NCBI GenBank assembly: GCA_019746135.1
Contig: JAIESI010000231.1
Coordinates: 1-33,014 of the forward strand
DNA from: Xanthobacteraceae bacterium
GTDB taxonomy: Bacteria > Pseudomonadota > Alphaproteobacteria > Rhizobiales > Xanthobacteraceae
DNA length: 33,014 nucleotides
Direction of reading: 5' to 3'
Shown: positions 9,055-16,676 of the stretch, one piece after another
Layout: every line of letters begins with the position of its first letter
Numbering within the stretch: the first letter of the stretch is position 1
Made by a program: the position numbers and the translations under genes
Notes under the pieces: model-generated
What the model was told of the DNA's origin: nothing
What the model saw: the letters and a program-made list of their open reading frames with translations, nothing else
The model's database searches: none

Positions 9055-9230
9055 GAGATTGAAGTTCCTTGTTTCCGGGCACCATAGCACGGCCGCTCCG
9101 GCTTGTGTCCCACCTGCGTCCCACTCGTGGGCGCGACCGAGGCGTGCGCGCGATGCATCGCCCGCCACTTGTCGCGCCGGATGCCCGACCGGATAATCGC
9201 GGAACAGAAAAGCGAAACGGGGAGGATGCG

Positions 9231-10226
9231 ATGACGGGCGGGGTGCACGGGCGTCAGCGGTTGGGGGCGGCGGCCGGCGTTCTGCTGGCGGGCCTGATGG
9301 CCGCGACAGCCGCCACGGCACAGTCCTATCCGTCCGGGCCGGTGAAGGTGATCGTTCCGTTCGGTGCGGGCGGCGCGACCGACATCCTGGCGCGGGTTTT
9401 CTCCGAACGCCTGCAGCAGAGCCTCGGCCAGTCGTTCACGGTCGAGAACCGCGGTGGCGCGGCCGGCCAGATTGCCGCCGCCGCGGTCGCGCGTTCTCCG
9501 GCCGACGGCGCCACCATCATGTTCACGACGGCCGCGCCGATCACCATCGCGCCGCTGATGAACGACAAGGTCACCTACGATCCGCGCAAGGACATCGTGC
9601 CGGTCGCGGTGGTCGCGGTGCAGCCGGTGTGGCTTGTGGTCAATGCCGCCTCGCCGCTGAAATCGGCGGCCGACATCGTCCAGAAGGCCAAGGACAACCC
9701 CGGCAAGATGACGTACGGCAGCTCCGGCGTCGGCACCGAGCTGCATCTTGCGGCGGAAGCGGTGTCGCGTTCCGCCGGCATCCAGATGGTGCACGTGCCG
9801 TTCCGCGGCGGCGGCGATGTCATCGCGGCGCTGATGGGGCAGCAGATCGATTTTGCCGCGCTGAGCACGGCGTCGATCGCCGGCTCCTTGCGCCAGGGCA
9901 CGCTGCGCGCGCTCGCGGTGTCGTCGGCGCAGCGGATGGCGGATTTTCCCGACGTGCCGACCTTCGCCGAGATCGGCCACGGCAAGGCCACCATGCTGCC
10001 GTGGTGGGGCATGATGGCACCGGCCGGCACGCCGCAACCGGTCATCGCGCGGCTGACGCAGGAGTTGGAAAAGGCGACCAAGGACGACGCGGTGCGCGAG
10101 CGGATGAGGGCGACGTTCGTGCAGATCGACTTCGCCGGCCCGCAGGAGTTCGCCCGCCGGATCGAGGCGGAGACCACGCTCTACGGCGACATCATCCGCG
10201 CCGCCAACATCAAGTTCGGGCAATAG
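9231..10226 (+). CDS. Bug-family periplasmic substrate-binding protein, copy 2
   Basis: This 331-aa TctC/Bug protein has a standard Sec signal peptide (LGAAAGVLLAGLMAATAATA, cleaved near residue 30). Mature landmarks are YPSGPVKVIVPFGAGGATD, VENRGGAAGQ, the HVPFRGGGDVIAALMG ligand loop and FPDVPTFAEIGHG. ATG 9231 follows GGGGAGG with ideal spacing. The gene is divergent from the gamma-glutamyltransferase gene across 176 bp that should carry both promoters. The next gene starts 1 bp after its stop, so the two are almost certainly co-translated. The ligand is unknown; a carboxylate is expected from the family. Confidence 0.92.
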   Translation: MTGGVHGRQRLGAAAGVLLAGLMAATAATAQSYPSGPVKVIVPFGAGGATDILARVFSERLQQSLGQSFTVENRGGAAGQIAAAAVARSPADGATIMFTTAAPITIAPLMNDKVTYDPRKDIVPVAVVAVQPVWLVVNAASPLKSAADIVQKAKDNPGKMTYGSSGVGTELHLAAEAVSRSAGIQMVHVPFRGGGDVIAALMGQQIDFAALSTASIAGSLRQGTLRALAVSSAQRMADFPDVPTFAEIGHGKATMLPWWGMMAPAGTPQPVIARLTQELEKATKDDAVRERMRATFVQIDFAGPQEFARRIEAETTLYGDIIRAANIKFGQ

Positions 10227-10227
10227 C

Positions 10228-11409
10228 ATGAAGCGCAGCACTGACCGTATCCGCACCACCCATGCCGGGAGGCTTCCGGTTCCTGCGGGCTGCGAAGGCC
10301 TGCCGCTCCGGCTGTTCCGCGGCGAAAAGGTCGAGCCACAAGTGATCAATGCCGGGATCGACCAGGTGGTGCGCCAGCAACTGGATTGCGGCATCGACTG
10401 CATCGGCGATGGCGAGTTCTGGAAGCTGCGCACGTTCGCCTACCTCAGCCGCTACTTCACCGGCGTTGAGACGCGGGCACTCAGGCCGGGCGAGCCTGCA
10501 TCGACGCGGGTTTTCACCCGCGAACGCGACGAGTTCGTGCAGTTCTACAGGGACCTCGACGCCACCGGCACGATCTTCCATGTTCCCGGCGAAAAGCCGA
10601 TGCCGACCGAGCGCGAGCGGGCGATCGTCACTGGTCCGCTTGCCTTCAAGGGCAGCGAGGCCCTGGCGCAGGAGATCGATACGTTCAAGGCCGCCATCGG
10701 CCGGGCAGGGCGCGCCGTGGACGAGACGTTCTTCTGCGTCATCGCGCCCGGCTGGCTCGATCATTTCATCTTCAATGAGCATTACAAATCTGACGAGGAA
10801 TACGTCTTCGCGCTCGCGGACGCGCTGCGCGAGGAATATCTCGCGGTGGTGAACGCGGGCTTCGTGTTGCAGATCGATGATCCCGGGCTGCCGGACTGGT
10901 GGGACATGATCAAGCCGGCGATGAGCGTCGAGGATTACGTCAACAAGTTCGCCAAGGTCAGGATCGATGCGCTCAATCACGCGCTCAAGGGAATTCCCGA
11001 AGACCGTGTCCGCTATCACCTGTGCTGGGGAAGCTGGCACGGGCCGCACACCCACGATCTGCCGTTCGAGCACATCATCGGCCTGATGCTGCAGGTCAAT
11101 GCGCAGTGCTATTCATTCGAGGCGGCGAACGTGCGCCACGAGCATGAGTGGAGGCTCTGGGAGCGCACCAAACTGCCGGACGGCAAGATCATCCTGCCCG
11201 GCGTCGTCAGCCACTCGACCAATCTGATCGAGCATCCGGATCTGATCGCCGACCGGATCATGCGCTTCGCCAAGCTCGTGGGCCGCGAGAACGTCATCGC
11301 CGGCACCGACTGCGGCCTGGGCGGGCGCGTGCACGCCGAGATCGCCTGGGCCAAGCTCGGCGCGCTGGCCGAGGGGGCGAAGCTCGCGTCGAAAAGACTT
11401 TGGAGCTAG
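10228..11409 (+). CDS. MetE-like cobalamin-independent methionine synthase II family enzyme (copy 2)
   Basis: This 393-aa single-barrel MetE homologue shares long blocks with the enzyme at 1645-2784, notably RYHLCWGSWHGPH, EAAN-RHEHE, and the VIAGTDCG segment. Zinc ligands His264, Cys266, Glu298 and Cys362 are all present. The N-terminus (TTHAGRLPVP) is slightly diverged from the TTHVGSLPRP form. It lacks the N-terminal domain of biosynthetic MetE. The start lies 1 bp after the stop of the Bug gene, so an enzymatic role on the imported ligand is likely (inference): methyl transfer, or thiol transfer as in epoxyalkane:coenzyme M transferase. It converges on the UbiD gene across a palindromic repeat. 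Confidence 0.87.
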   Translation: MKRSTDRIRTTHAGRLPVPAGCEGLPLRLFRGEKVEPQVINAGIDQVVRQQLDCGIDCIGDGEFWKLRTFAYLSRYFTGVETRALRPGEPASTRVFTRERDEFVQFYRDLDATGTIFHVPGEKPMPTERERAIVTGPLAFKGSEALAQEIDTFKAAIGRAGRAVDETFFCVIAPGWLDHFIFNEHYKSDEEYVFALADALREEYLAVVNAGFVLQIDDPGLPDWWDMIKPAMSVEDYVNKFAKVRIDALNHALKGIPEDRVRYHLCWGSWHGPHTHDLPFEHIIGLMLQVNAQCYSFEAANVRHEHEWRLWERTKLPDGKIILPGVVSHSTNLIEHPDLIADRIMRFAKLVGRENVIAGTDCGLGGRVHAEIAWAKLGALAEGAKLASKRLWS

Positions 11410-11411
11410 GA

Positions 11412-11566
11412 CGTCACCGCCCCGGAATGTAGGGTGGGCCAAGGCGCGTCAGCGCCGGGCCCACGCTTTTGTGTTCGCTGCGACGACGTGGGCACGCCGC
11501 TTTCGCGGCTTTGCCCACCCTACGCTTTTCGATGACCAGCTACGCCGCGTAGGCGTCACCGCCCCG
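11412..11566. repeat. dispersed palindromic element flanked by 13-bp direct repeats
   Basis: The core runs from 11429 to 11523 and is bounded by inverted GTAGGGTGGGC and GCCCACCCTAC. Smaller nested dyads lie inside (for example around GGGCCCACG and CGTGGGCA). This is the GTAGGGTGGGC intergenic repeat known from Bradyrhizobium-type genomes. The same 13-mer, CGTCACCGCCCCG, occurs at 11412-11424 and 11554-11566, just outside the core; the right copy includes the stop codon of the UbiD gene. A small palindrome lies at 11540-11552. Sitting between convergent genes, the element probably also ends transcription from both sides. Confidence 0.75.
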
Positions 11567-13133
11567 TGCGTGCCAGCGAGTTCACCCAGCCGACCATGCG
11601 CGACCTGGCGTTCTCGATATCCTTCTTGGAGAAGAAGTCCTCGGGCTTCACCTTCTCGATCGGGTAGACCGGCCGCAGGAAGTCCTCCTCGTAGCCGAAC
11701 GGCACGGTGGCATCGATGCCGAGGCCGCCCTCGAAGCGCGTGTTCGAGGCGGTCCACTGCTGGTTGCCGGCGGTCATCCGCTCGGCCGGCATGAAGGTCT
11801 GGCCGCGCCCGCCGGGGATCGGGTTGAGCATGTCGGTCTGCGGATTGACGCGCGTGGTCAGGCACCACATCACGTCGTCCATCGAATAGGGATCGACGTC
11901 CTCGCTGACCGCGATCGCGATCCGCATGCCCTGCGAGCACGACAGCGCCGCGGCGAGAAAGTTGCGCTGCCAGCCTTCGTCGATCGCGTTGCGCTTCTTG
12001 ACTTGGATGATGCAGCCGCCCCAGTCGGTCATGCAATACGGGATCACCACGTCCTGGACGATGCCGGGCTGCAGCCGGTTGCACAGCTCGAAGATCGTCG
12101 CCTCGCGGATCGTGGTGTCGATGTTGTGCTCGTCGAGCGTATGAACGGCGAGCGCGAACACGATCGGCTTGCTCTGCGGCTTGCGCATCGTCACCGCGGT
12201 GACGTGGAACGTCGGCGCCTTGTAGGCCTTGCCCATGTAGCCGGCCCATTCCGGATGGAAATGATGGCGGCCCTGCACGCCGGACGCCTCCGACTCTTCG
12301 GTCTCGAACCGGCGGTCGCGCGGATGAACGTAGCCCTCGAGCACGATCTCGGCGTCGGCCAGCGCCATCGCATCGACCGTGCGCGCTTTCACCAGGCGGA
12401 TCGGCGAGCCCTGCACCGCGCCGGCAATGCCGATCTCGTCGCAGCCCTGCGGCATGATCGCGTAGCCGAACGCGGCGCCCGCGAGCAGCGTGCAGGCCGG
12501 CGGCACGCCGAAGTTCATGGTGATCGGCACCGGCTGGTCGTCCTTGTAGTGCTTGTTGACCACCTGCCACATGTGCGAGCCGGGCGAGATCTGGAACGTG
12601 CCGACGTTGCCCCAGCGGAAATTCATGCGATTGTAGCCGAGGTCGGAGCCGCCATCGAAGTACTTGCCGGTGACGCAGCGGATGCCGGAGCCGACGGTGT
12701 GCTCGGGCTCGTAGGTCGTGTGCCGGATCGGCACCATGTATTCGTTGACGTCCTTCGGGTTCTTGATCACCACCTCCTGGCAGGGCGCGACGCTCTGCAT
12801 CACCTCCTGCGGCTTGAGCGGATGGGACAGCGCGTGCGCGAGCTTGTGCGTGCGCTCAGTGTCGTCCTTCCAGCCGAACATCTTGTTGATGACGTTCATG
12901 TCGCCGAACAGGTTGGTGACGAGGCGGTGGTTCGGCTTGCCCTTCACCTTGTTGAACAGCATCGGGCAGGCGCCATCGAGATGCTTTTGCAGGCCGGTAA
13001 CCTCGAGGTCGGGATTGATCGGCTTGTCGCTCTCGATCAGGTCGCCCTGCGCCTTGAGCCATTCCAATGTGTCGCGCAGGCTCACCGGCCGCTGCACGAC
13101 CTTCAGCTCTTTTTTGCGGACGGCCTTCTGCAT
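11556..13133 (-). CDS. UbiD-family prenylated-FMN-dependent decarboxylase
   Basis: This 525-aa protein is of the length usual for UbiD/Fdc enzymes. Family signatures visible are the GYNRMNFR segment (Arg169 corresponding to the catalytic arginine region), GVPPACTLLAGA, the acidic AEIVLEG motif (Glu262/Glu266), and the C-terminal FGYEEDFLRPVYP segment. These residues bind prenylated FMN, metal and substrate carboxylate. Substrates of the family are mostly aromatic or unsaturated acids. Divergence from a MarR regulator and proximity to a LigI-like hydrolase suggest aromatic-acid catabolism, not ubiquinone synthesis (inference). The cofactor maker UbiX is not in the window. ATG 13133 is chosen over GTG 13160 because GGGAG lies 8 nt upstream. 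Confidence 0.9.
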   Translation of the reverse strand: MQKAVRKKELKVVQRPVSLRDTLEWLKAQGDLIESDKPINPDLEVTGLQKHLDGACPMLFNKVKGKPNHRLVTNLFGDMNVINKMFGWKDDTERTHKLAHALSHPLKPQEVMQSVAPCQEVVIKNPKDVNEYMVPIRHTTYEPEHTVGSGIRCVTGKYFDGGSDLGYNRMNFRWGNVGTFQISPGSHMWQVVNKHYKDDQPVPITMNFGVPPACTLLAGAAFGYAIMPQGCDEIGIAGAVQGSPIRLVKARTVDAMALADAEIVLEGYVHPRDRRFETEESEASGVQGRHHFHPEWAGYMGKAYKAPTFHVTAVTMRKPQSKPIVFALAVHTLDEHNIDTTIREATIFELCNRLQPGIVQDVVIPYCMTDWGGCIIQVKKRNAIDEGWQRNFLAAALSCSQGMRIAIAVSEDVDPYSMDDVMWCLTTRVNPQTDMLNPIPGGRGQTFMPAERMTAGNQQWTASNTRFEGGLGIDATVPFGYEEDFLRPVYPIEKVKPEDFFSKKDIENARSRMVGWVNSLARTGR

Positions 13134-13252
13134 CTCCGGGGCTCCCTGCTGAAGCGGCACGCGGCGCTGGTTGCGCGGTCGTTGAAGCGTGCATTGGATA
13201 GATTTCTAAGTATTATTTGCTCCGCCCCATGTCGTGTCAACGCGAGGGCTGC
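13134..13252. promoter_or_regulatory. divergent promoter region between the UbiD and MarR genes
   Basis: This 119-bp gap separates divergent genes and contains the most AT-rich stretch of the neighbourhood (about 13196-13220, TAGATTTCTAAGTATTATTT). Promoters for both genes and the MarR binding site should lie here. I see no perfect dyad long enough to name as the operator. Confidence 0.5.
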
Positions 13253-13777
13253 ATGGCGTTCGAAAGACATTGCATGGCAACACGGCGAAAGAGCATCGTT
13301 GACGACAACGGCAAAAATGCCGGCCCCCGCCGCCACACGATCGATTTTTCGCTCGGCGGGAGCCTCGGCTATCTGGTCCGCGACGCCAACCGCGCGTTCC
13401 AGCGGCTGTTGGAGAAGCGCATCACGCCGCACGGCGTCACCCGCGGCCAATGGTACTTCCTGCGCGTGCTGTGGGAGGAGGACGGGCTGTCGCAACGCGA
13501 GCTGAGCGTGCGGGTCGGGATGATGGAACCGACCACGGTGATCGCGCTGCGCGGCATGGAAAAGACCGGGCTGATCCGCCGCGCGCGCAGCGCCACTGAC
13601 CGCCGCGTGACGCGGGTGCATCTCACCGCCAAGGCAAAGCGGCTGCGGTCGCGGCTGCTGCAGATCTCGCAGGGCGTCAACGATCAGGGCGCGGAAGGGA
13701 TCGATCCGACAGATCTGGCGCAGTTTCGCCGGGTCATTGCCCGGATGACGAAGAATCTCGACCGCATCGAGCAGTAG
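13253..13777 (+). CDS. MarR-family transcriptional regulator
   Basis: This 174-aa regulator has a winged-helix core. The first helix pair is near residues 38-58 (LGYLVRDANRAFQRLL), then GQWYFLRVLWEEDGLSQREL, the recognition helix MMEPTTVIALRGMEKTGLI, and the wing ARSATDRRVTRVHLT (about 111-125). Such proteins usually repress a neighbouring operon and are released by a phenolic or related acid. Being divergent from the UbiD decarboxylase gene, it probably controls that gene and itself. ATG 13253 has GAGGG upstream; ATG 13274 is an alternative. The N-terminal 30 residues are basic and outside the fold. Confidence 0.88.
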   Translation: MAFERHCMATRRKSIVDDNGKNAGPRRHTIDFSLGGSLGYLVRDANRAFQRLLEKRITPHGVTRGQWYFLRVLWEEDGLSQRELSVRVGMMEPTTVIALRGMEKTGLIRRARSATDRRVTRVHLTAKAKRLRSRLLQISQGVNDQGAEGIDPTDLAQFRRVIARMTKNLDRIEQ

Positions 13778-13794
13778 CGGCGGCGTGCCGCTAC
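13774..13794. terminator. hairpin spanning two convergent stop codons
   Basis: Positions 13774-13781 pair perfectly with 13787-13794 around a 5-nt loop. The left arm contains the TAG of the MarR gene and the right arm contains the complement of the TAG of the amidohydrolase gene. It may serve as a shared bidirectional terminator, although neither side has a T-run. Confidence 0.4.
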
Positions 13795-14714
13795 GCGATC
13801 TTCTCGCCCGGCGCGAAGCCATAGAGCTCCGCCGGATTGCCGGCCAGCACCCGCGCGCGGATTTTCGCGTCCGGAATCCAGCGCTGCATCAGGTCGGCCA
13901 TGTCGCCGTCGTTCGCCATCGGCTTCTTCTTCATCACATGAGGCCAGTCGGTGCCCCAGACGAGCCGTTGCGGCGCGGCAGAAACCAGCGCGTGCGCGGC
14001 GGCATCGACGTCCTCGTAGGGCACGTCGGCGCTGCCGGTGATGCGATAGGGACCGGTGAGCTTGATCCAGCAGCGGCCCTTGTCGATCAGGCGGAGCATG
14101 TCGGTGAAGGCCGAATGCGCCGTCCAATGCCGCGCGCCGGATTTCGGATAGCCAAGATGGCCGAGCACGATCGGCACCGGAATGTCCGCCACCGCGCTCG
14201 CGAAATCCTTCGCCTCGTCGACATTGACCAGCAGCTCGATGTGCCAGCCGAACGGCGCGATGCGCTTGGCAACGTCGCGCAGCATTGCCGCCGGCACCAC
14301 GTTTCTGTCCTCGCGGCGGTCGACGACGTTGAAGCGAAGCCCGCGCACGCCCGCATTGTGAAGTGCTTCGATCTCTTTTGAGGCAATCGCCGGATCGGTC
14401 ACCGCGACCGCCCGGATGCCTCTGCCGAGATGCTGCATCGCGTCCAGCATCGCGGCGTTGTCGGTGCCGTAGACGCTCGGCTGCACGAGCACCGCGCGTT
14501 CGACGCCAAGCGCTGCAAGGAGCCGGCGGTAATCGTCTGCGGTCGAGTCGGGCGGCGTGTAGATACGCTCCTTCGCATAGGGAAACCGCGTCGCAGGCCC
14601 CATGATGTGCGCGTGGGTGTCGCAGGAGAGCGCAGGGAACGGCGTTCGCGGCGCGCGCGGGCTGCGATCCGGCGGCGCGCAAAGCGGCGCGTAATCGGGA
14701 ACAGCGTCCGTCAT
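13791..14714 (-). CDS. amidohydrolase-fold lactonase, LigI (2-pyrone-4,6-dicarboxylate hydrolase)-like
   Basis: This 307-aa TIM-barrel hydrolase of the COG3618/amidohydrolase-2 group has active-site residues His34 and His36 in DTHAHIMGP, His186 in VLGHLGYP, and Asp256 in WGTDWPH. The FPYAKERIYTPPDS and VYGTDNAAMLDAM blocks are close to those of LigI, the lactonase that opens 2-pyrone-4,6-dicarboxylate in protocatechuate/gallate degradation; other members hydrolyse sugar lactones. The start lies 1 bp after the stop of the Bug gene, so the pair is coupled. It is the last gene of the minus-strand string beginning at 19697. Likely role: hydrolysis of an imported lactone or ring-cleavage product (inference). 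Confidence 0.85.
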   Translation of the reverse strand: MTDAVPDYAPLCAPPDRSPRAPRTPFPALSCDTHAHIMGPATRFPYAKERIYTPPDSTADDYRRLLAALGVERAVLVQPSVYGTDNAAMLDAMQHLGRGIRAVAVTDPAIASKEIEALHNAGVRGLRFNVVDRREDRNVVPAAMLRDVAKRIAPFGWHIELLVNVDEAKDFASAVADIPVPIVLGHLGYPKSGARHWTAHSAFTDMLRLIDKGRCWIKLTGPYRITGSADVPYEDVDAAAHALVSAAPQRLVWGTDWPHVMKKKPMANDGDMADLMQRWIPDAKIRARVLAGNPAELYGFAPGEKIA

Positions 14715-14715
14715 T

Positions 14716-15705
14716 TCAGTCGACCTGCGCGCCTGACGCCTTCACCACCGCCGTCCATTTCGGAATTTCCGACTTGATGTAGTCGGCGAACTCCCTCGGC
14801 GTGTTGCCGATGATGTCGACGCCGAGATCGGTGAGGGCCTTCTGCGTGGCCGGATCCTTCAGCGCCTCGGTCGTCGCGATATGCAGCGCGTCGATGACCT
14901 CTTTCGGCGTGCCCGCCGGCGCAACGAGGCCGTGCCACGTGGTGGCGTCGAAGCCCTTGAGACCCAGTTCGTCGACGGTCGGCAGGTCCGGCAGCAGCGC
15001 CGTGCGCTTCGGCGTGGTGACGGCGAGCGCGCGCACCTTGCCCTGCTTGATCAGCCCGATCACCGACGCAGCCGTGGCGAACATCATCTGCACGTGGCCT
15101 GCGACCACGTCCTGCAGGGCGGGGGCCGCGCCCTTGTAGGCGACATGCACGATGTTGATCTTGGCCTCGGTCTTGAACAGTTCGCCGGCGAGATGGGCGG
15201 CGGCGCCGTGGCCGGACGAGGCGAAGTTCAGCGCGCCGGGGCTCGCCTTGGCGAGCGCGATCAGCTCCTGCATGGAGTTTGCCGGAACGTTGGGATTGAC
15301 CACCAGGATATTGGCCTGGGTGCCGACCAGGCTGATCGGCAGGAAATCCTTTTCGGCATCGTAGTTCAGCTTCTTGTAGAGCGCCGCATTGGTCGCAAGG
15401 ATGCTGTTGTTGCCCATCAGCAGCGTGTAGCCGTCGGGCGTGGCGTTCTTCACCTGCTCGGCGGCGATGTTGCCGCCCGCGCCGGGACGATTCTCGATGA
15501 TGAACGGTTGGTGCAGGATTTCCTGCAGCCGCTTGCCGATGATGCGTGACAGAACGTCGCTCGGGCCGCCGGGGGTGAACGCGACCAGGATGGTGACCGG
15601 CCGCGCCGGGTAGTCGGCCGCCGGCGCGGCGAACGAAACCGCGCACACGGCCGCAAGCCCCAGAACGAAAGCGCCAAGTTTCTTGAACATCAGCCTTCCA
15701 AGCAC
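14716..15705 (-). CDS. Bug-family periplasmic substrate-binding protein, copy 3
   Basis: This 329-aa TctC/Bug protein has signal peptide KKLGAFVLGLAAVCAVSFAAPA, then YPARPVTILVAFTPGGPSD, IENRPGAGGN, NATPDGYTLLMG, the HVAYKGAAPALQDVVAGH ligand loop and LPDLPTVDELGLKG. GTG 15705 is preceded by GGGAGG at good spacing. ATG 15690 (MFKKLG) is an alternative, with GGAAGG very close to it. It lies between an SDR gene (51 bp upstream) and the amidohydrolase (1 bp downstream), forming one transcription unit. The three Bug proteins in this window are clearly different sequences, so they probably bind different ligands. Confidence 0.92.
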   Translation of the reverse strand: MLGRLMFKKLGAFVLGLAAVCAVSFAAPAADYPARPVTILVAFTPGGPSDVLSRIIGKRLQEILHQPFIIENRPGAGGNIAAEQVKNATPDGYTLLMGNNSILATNAALYKKLNYDAEKDFLPISLVGTQANILVVNPNVPANSMQELIALAKASPGALNFASSGHGAAAHLAGELFKTEAKINIVHVAYKGAAPALQDVVAGHVQMMFATAASVIGLIKQGKVRALAVTTPKRTALLPDLPTVDELGLKGFDATTWHGLVAPAGTPKEVIDALHIATTEALKDPATQKALTDLGVDIIGNTPREFADYIKSEIPKWTAVVKASGAQVD

Positions 15706-15756
15706 GCCTTACCTCCCGTATCCCCGTTCCCTCTGAGCAACCCCCGCTAGAATATA

Positions 15757-16545
15757 TCAAAGTCTCGCCGAAACGCCGCCATCCACCGCCCAGGCGCTGC
15801 CGGTGACGAAGCTCGCGCGGTCGGATGCCAGAAACGCGACGACGGTCGCGATCTCCTCCGGCCGGCCCATCCGGCCCAACGGGATCTTGGCGACGCGCGG
15901 CTTCAGCACCTCGGCCTCGGACTGGCCGGTTTTCGCCATCGCCTCGCGGATGTTCTGGTCGTGCCGCTCGGTGCGGACCGCGGTGGGCACGATGGCATTG
16001 ACCAGAATGCCATCCTTGGCGAGTTCGTTCGCGAGCGCGACCGTCAGATTTTGCACGGCAGCGTTGTTGATTCCGGTGGTGATGGCCCCAAGCTGCGGCG
16101 TCCAGGCCGCACCGCCCGAGATATTGATGATGCGGCCCCACTTGCGCTCGCGCATCGGCGGCACGGCATGGCGGATGCAGCGCACCGTGCCGCGCAGCTT
16201 GTTGTCGAAGGCGCGGTCCCAGTGCTCCTCGGTCATGGCGAAGAAGCTGCCCTGCGAGATGTTGGTGGCGTTGTTGACCAGGATGTCGAGGCGGCCGAAT
16301 TCGGCGAGTGTTTTCTTAAAAAGATTCTCGACCGCGGCGACGTCATTGAGGTCGGTGGGCACGCCGGTCACCCGGCCGTTCGATTGGGCCTTGAGCTTTC
16401 CGACCGCATCGGCGTTGCGCGTAGGATCAAGGCTCGCGACGACGACGTGGGCGCCTTCCTTGAGAAGTTCGGCGGAGATTGCATAGCCGATGCCGCGATT
16501 GCCGCCGGTGACGATTGCGACGCGGTCTCGAAGGCCGAGGTCCAT
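15757..16545 (-). CDS. short-chain dehydrogenase/reductase-fold protein lacking the YxxxK motif
   Basis: This 262-aa classical-length SDR has the nucleotide site TGGNRGIG (13-20), NNAT (91-94), Asn115 and Ser143 (INISGG). The catalytic Tyr and Lys are absent: aligning NNAAVQNLT with the usual SKAAVxxLT puts Thr157 where Tyr should be and Asn161 where Lys should be. The C-terminal AVDGGVSARL is normal. NAD(P) binding is therefore expected, but ordinary dehydrogenase chemistry is doubtful; it may use other residues or do another job. ATG 16545 has AGGA 8 nt upstream. It is co-directional with, and 51 bp upstream of, the Bug gene. Confidence 0.85.
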   Translation of the reverse strand: MDLGLRDRVAIVTGGNRGIGYAISAELLKEGAHVVVASLDPTRNADAVGKLKAQSNGRVTGVPTDLNDVAAVENLFKKTLAEFGRLDILVNNATNISQGSFFAMTEEHWDRAFDNKLRGTVRCIRHAVPPMRERKWGRIINISGGAAWTPQLGAITTGINNAAVQNLTVALANELAKDGILVNAIVPTAVRTERHDQNIREAMAKTGQSEAEVLKPRVAKIPLGRMGRPEEIATVVAFLASDRASFVTGSAWAVDGGVSARL

Positions 16546-16581
16546 CCGTGTTCCTATGCGTTGCTGTTGCCATTCTCTCGG

Positions 16582-16658
16582 CCGTCATGCCCCGCGAAGG
16601 CGGGGCATCCAAGCCTCAGTTGTCGAACTGGAGCGCCCGCCGTCGCGGGCGATGACGG
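16582..16658. repeat. dispersed double-hairpin intergenic element
   Basis: The element is bounded by CCGTCAT (16582-16588) and its complement ATGACGG (16652-16658). Inside are two hairpins: 16587-16595 with 16600-16608, and 16635-16640 with 16645-16650. This is a widespread alphaproteobacterial intergenic repeat. It sits between the LVIVD gene and the SDR gene, both on the minus strand, and may reduce read-through between the two halves of the string. Confidence 0.75.
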
Positions 16659-16676
16659 CGGAGCGGGGCCGGCTGC

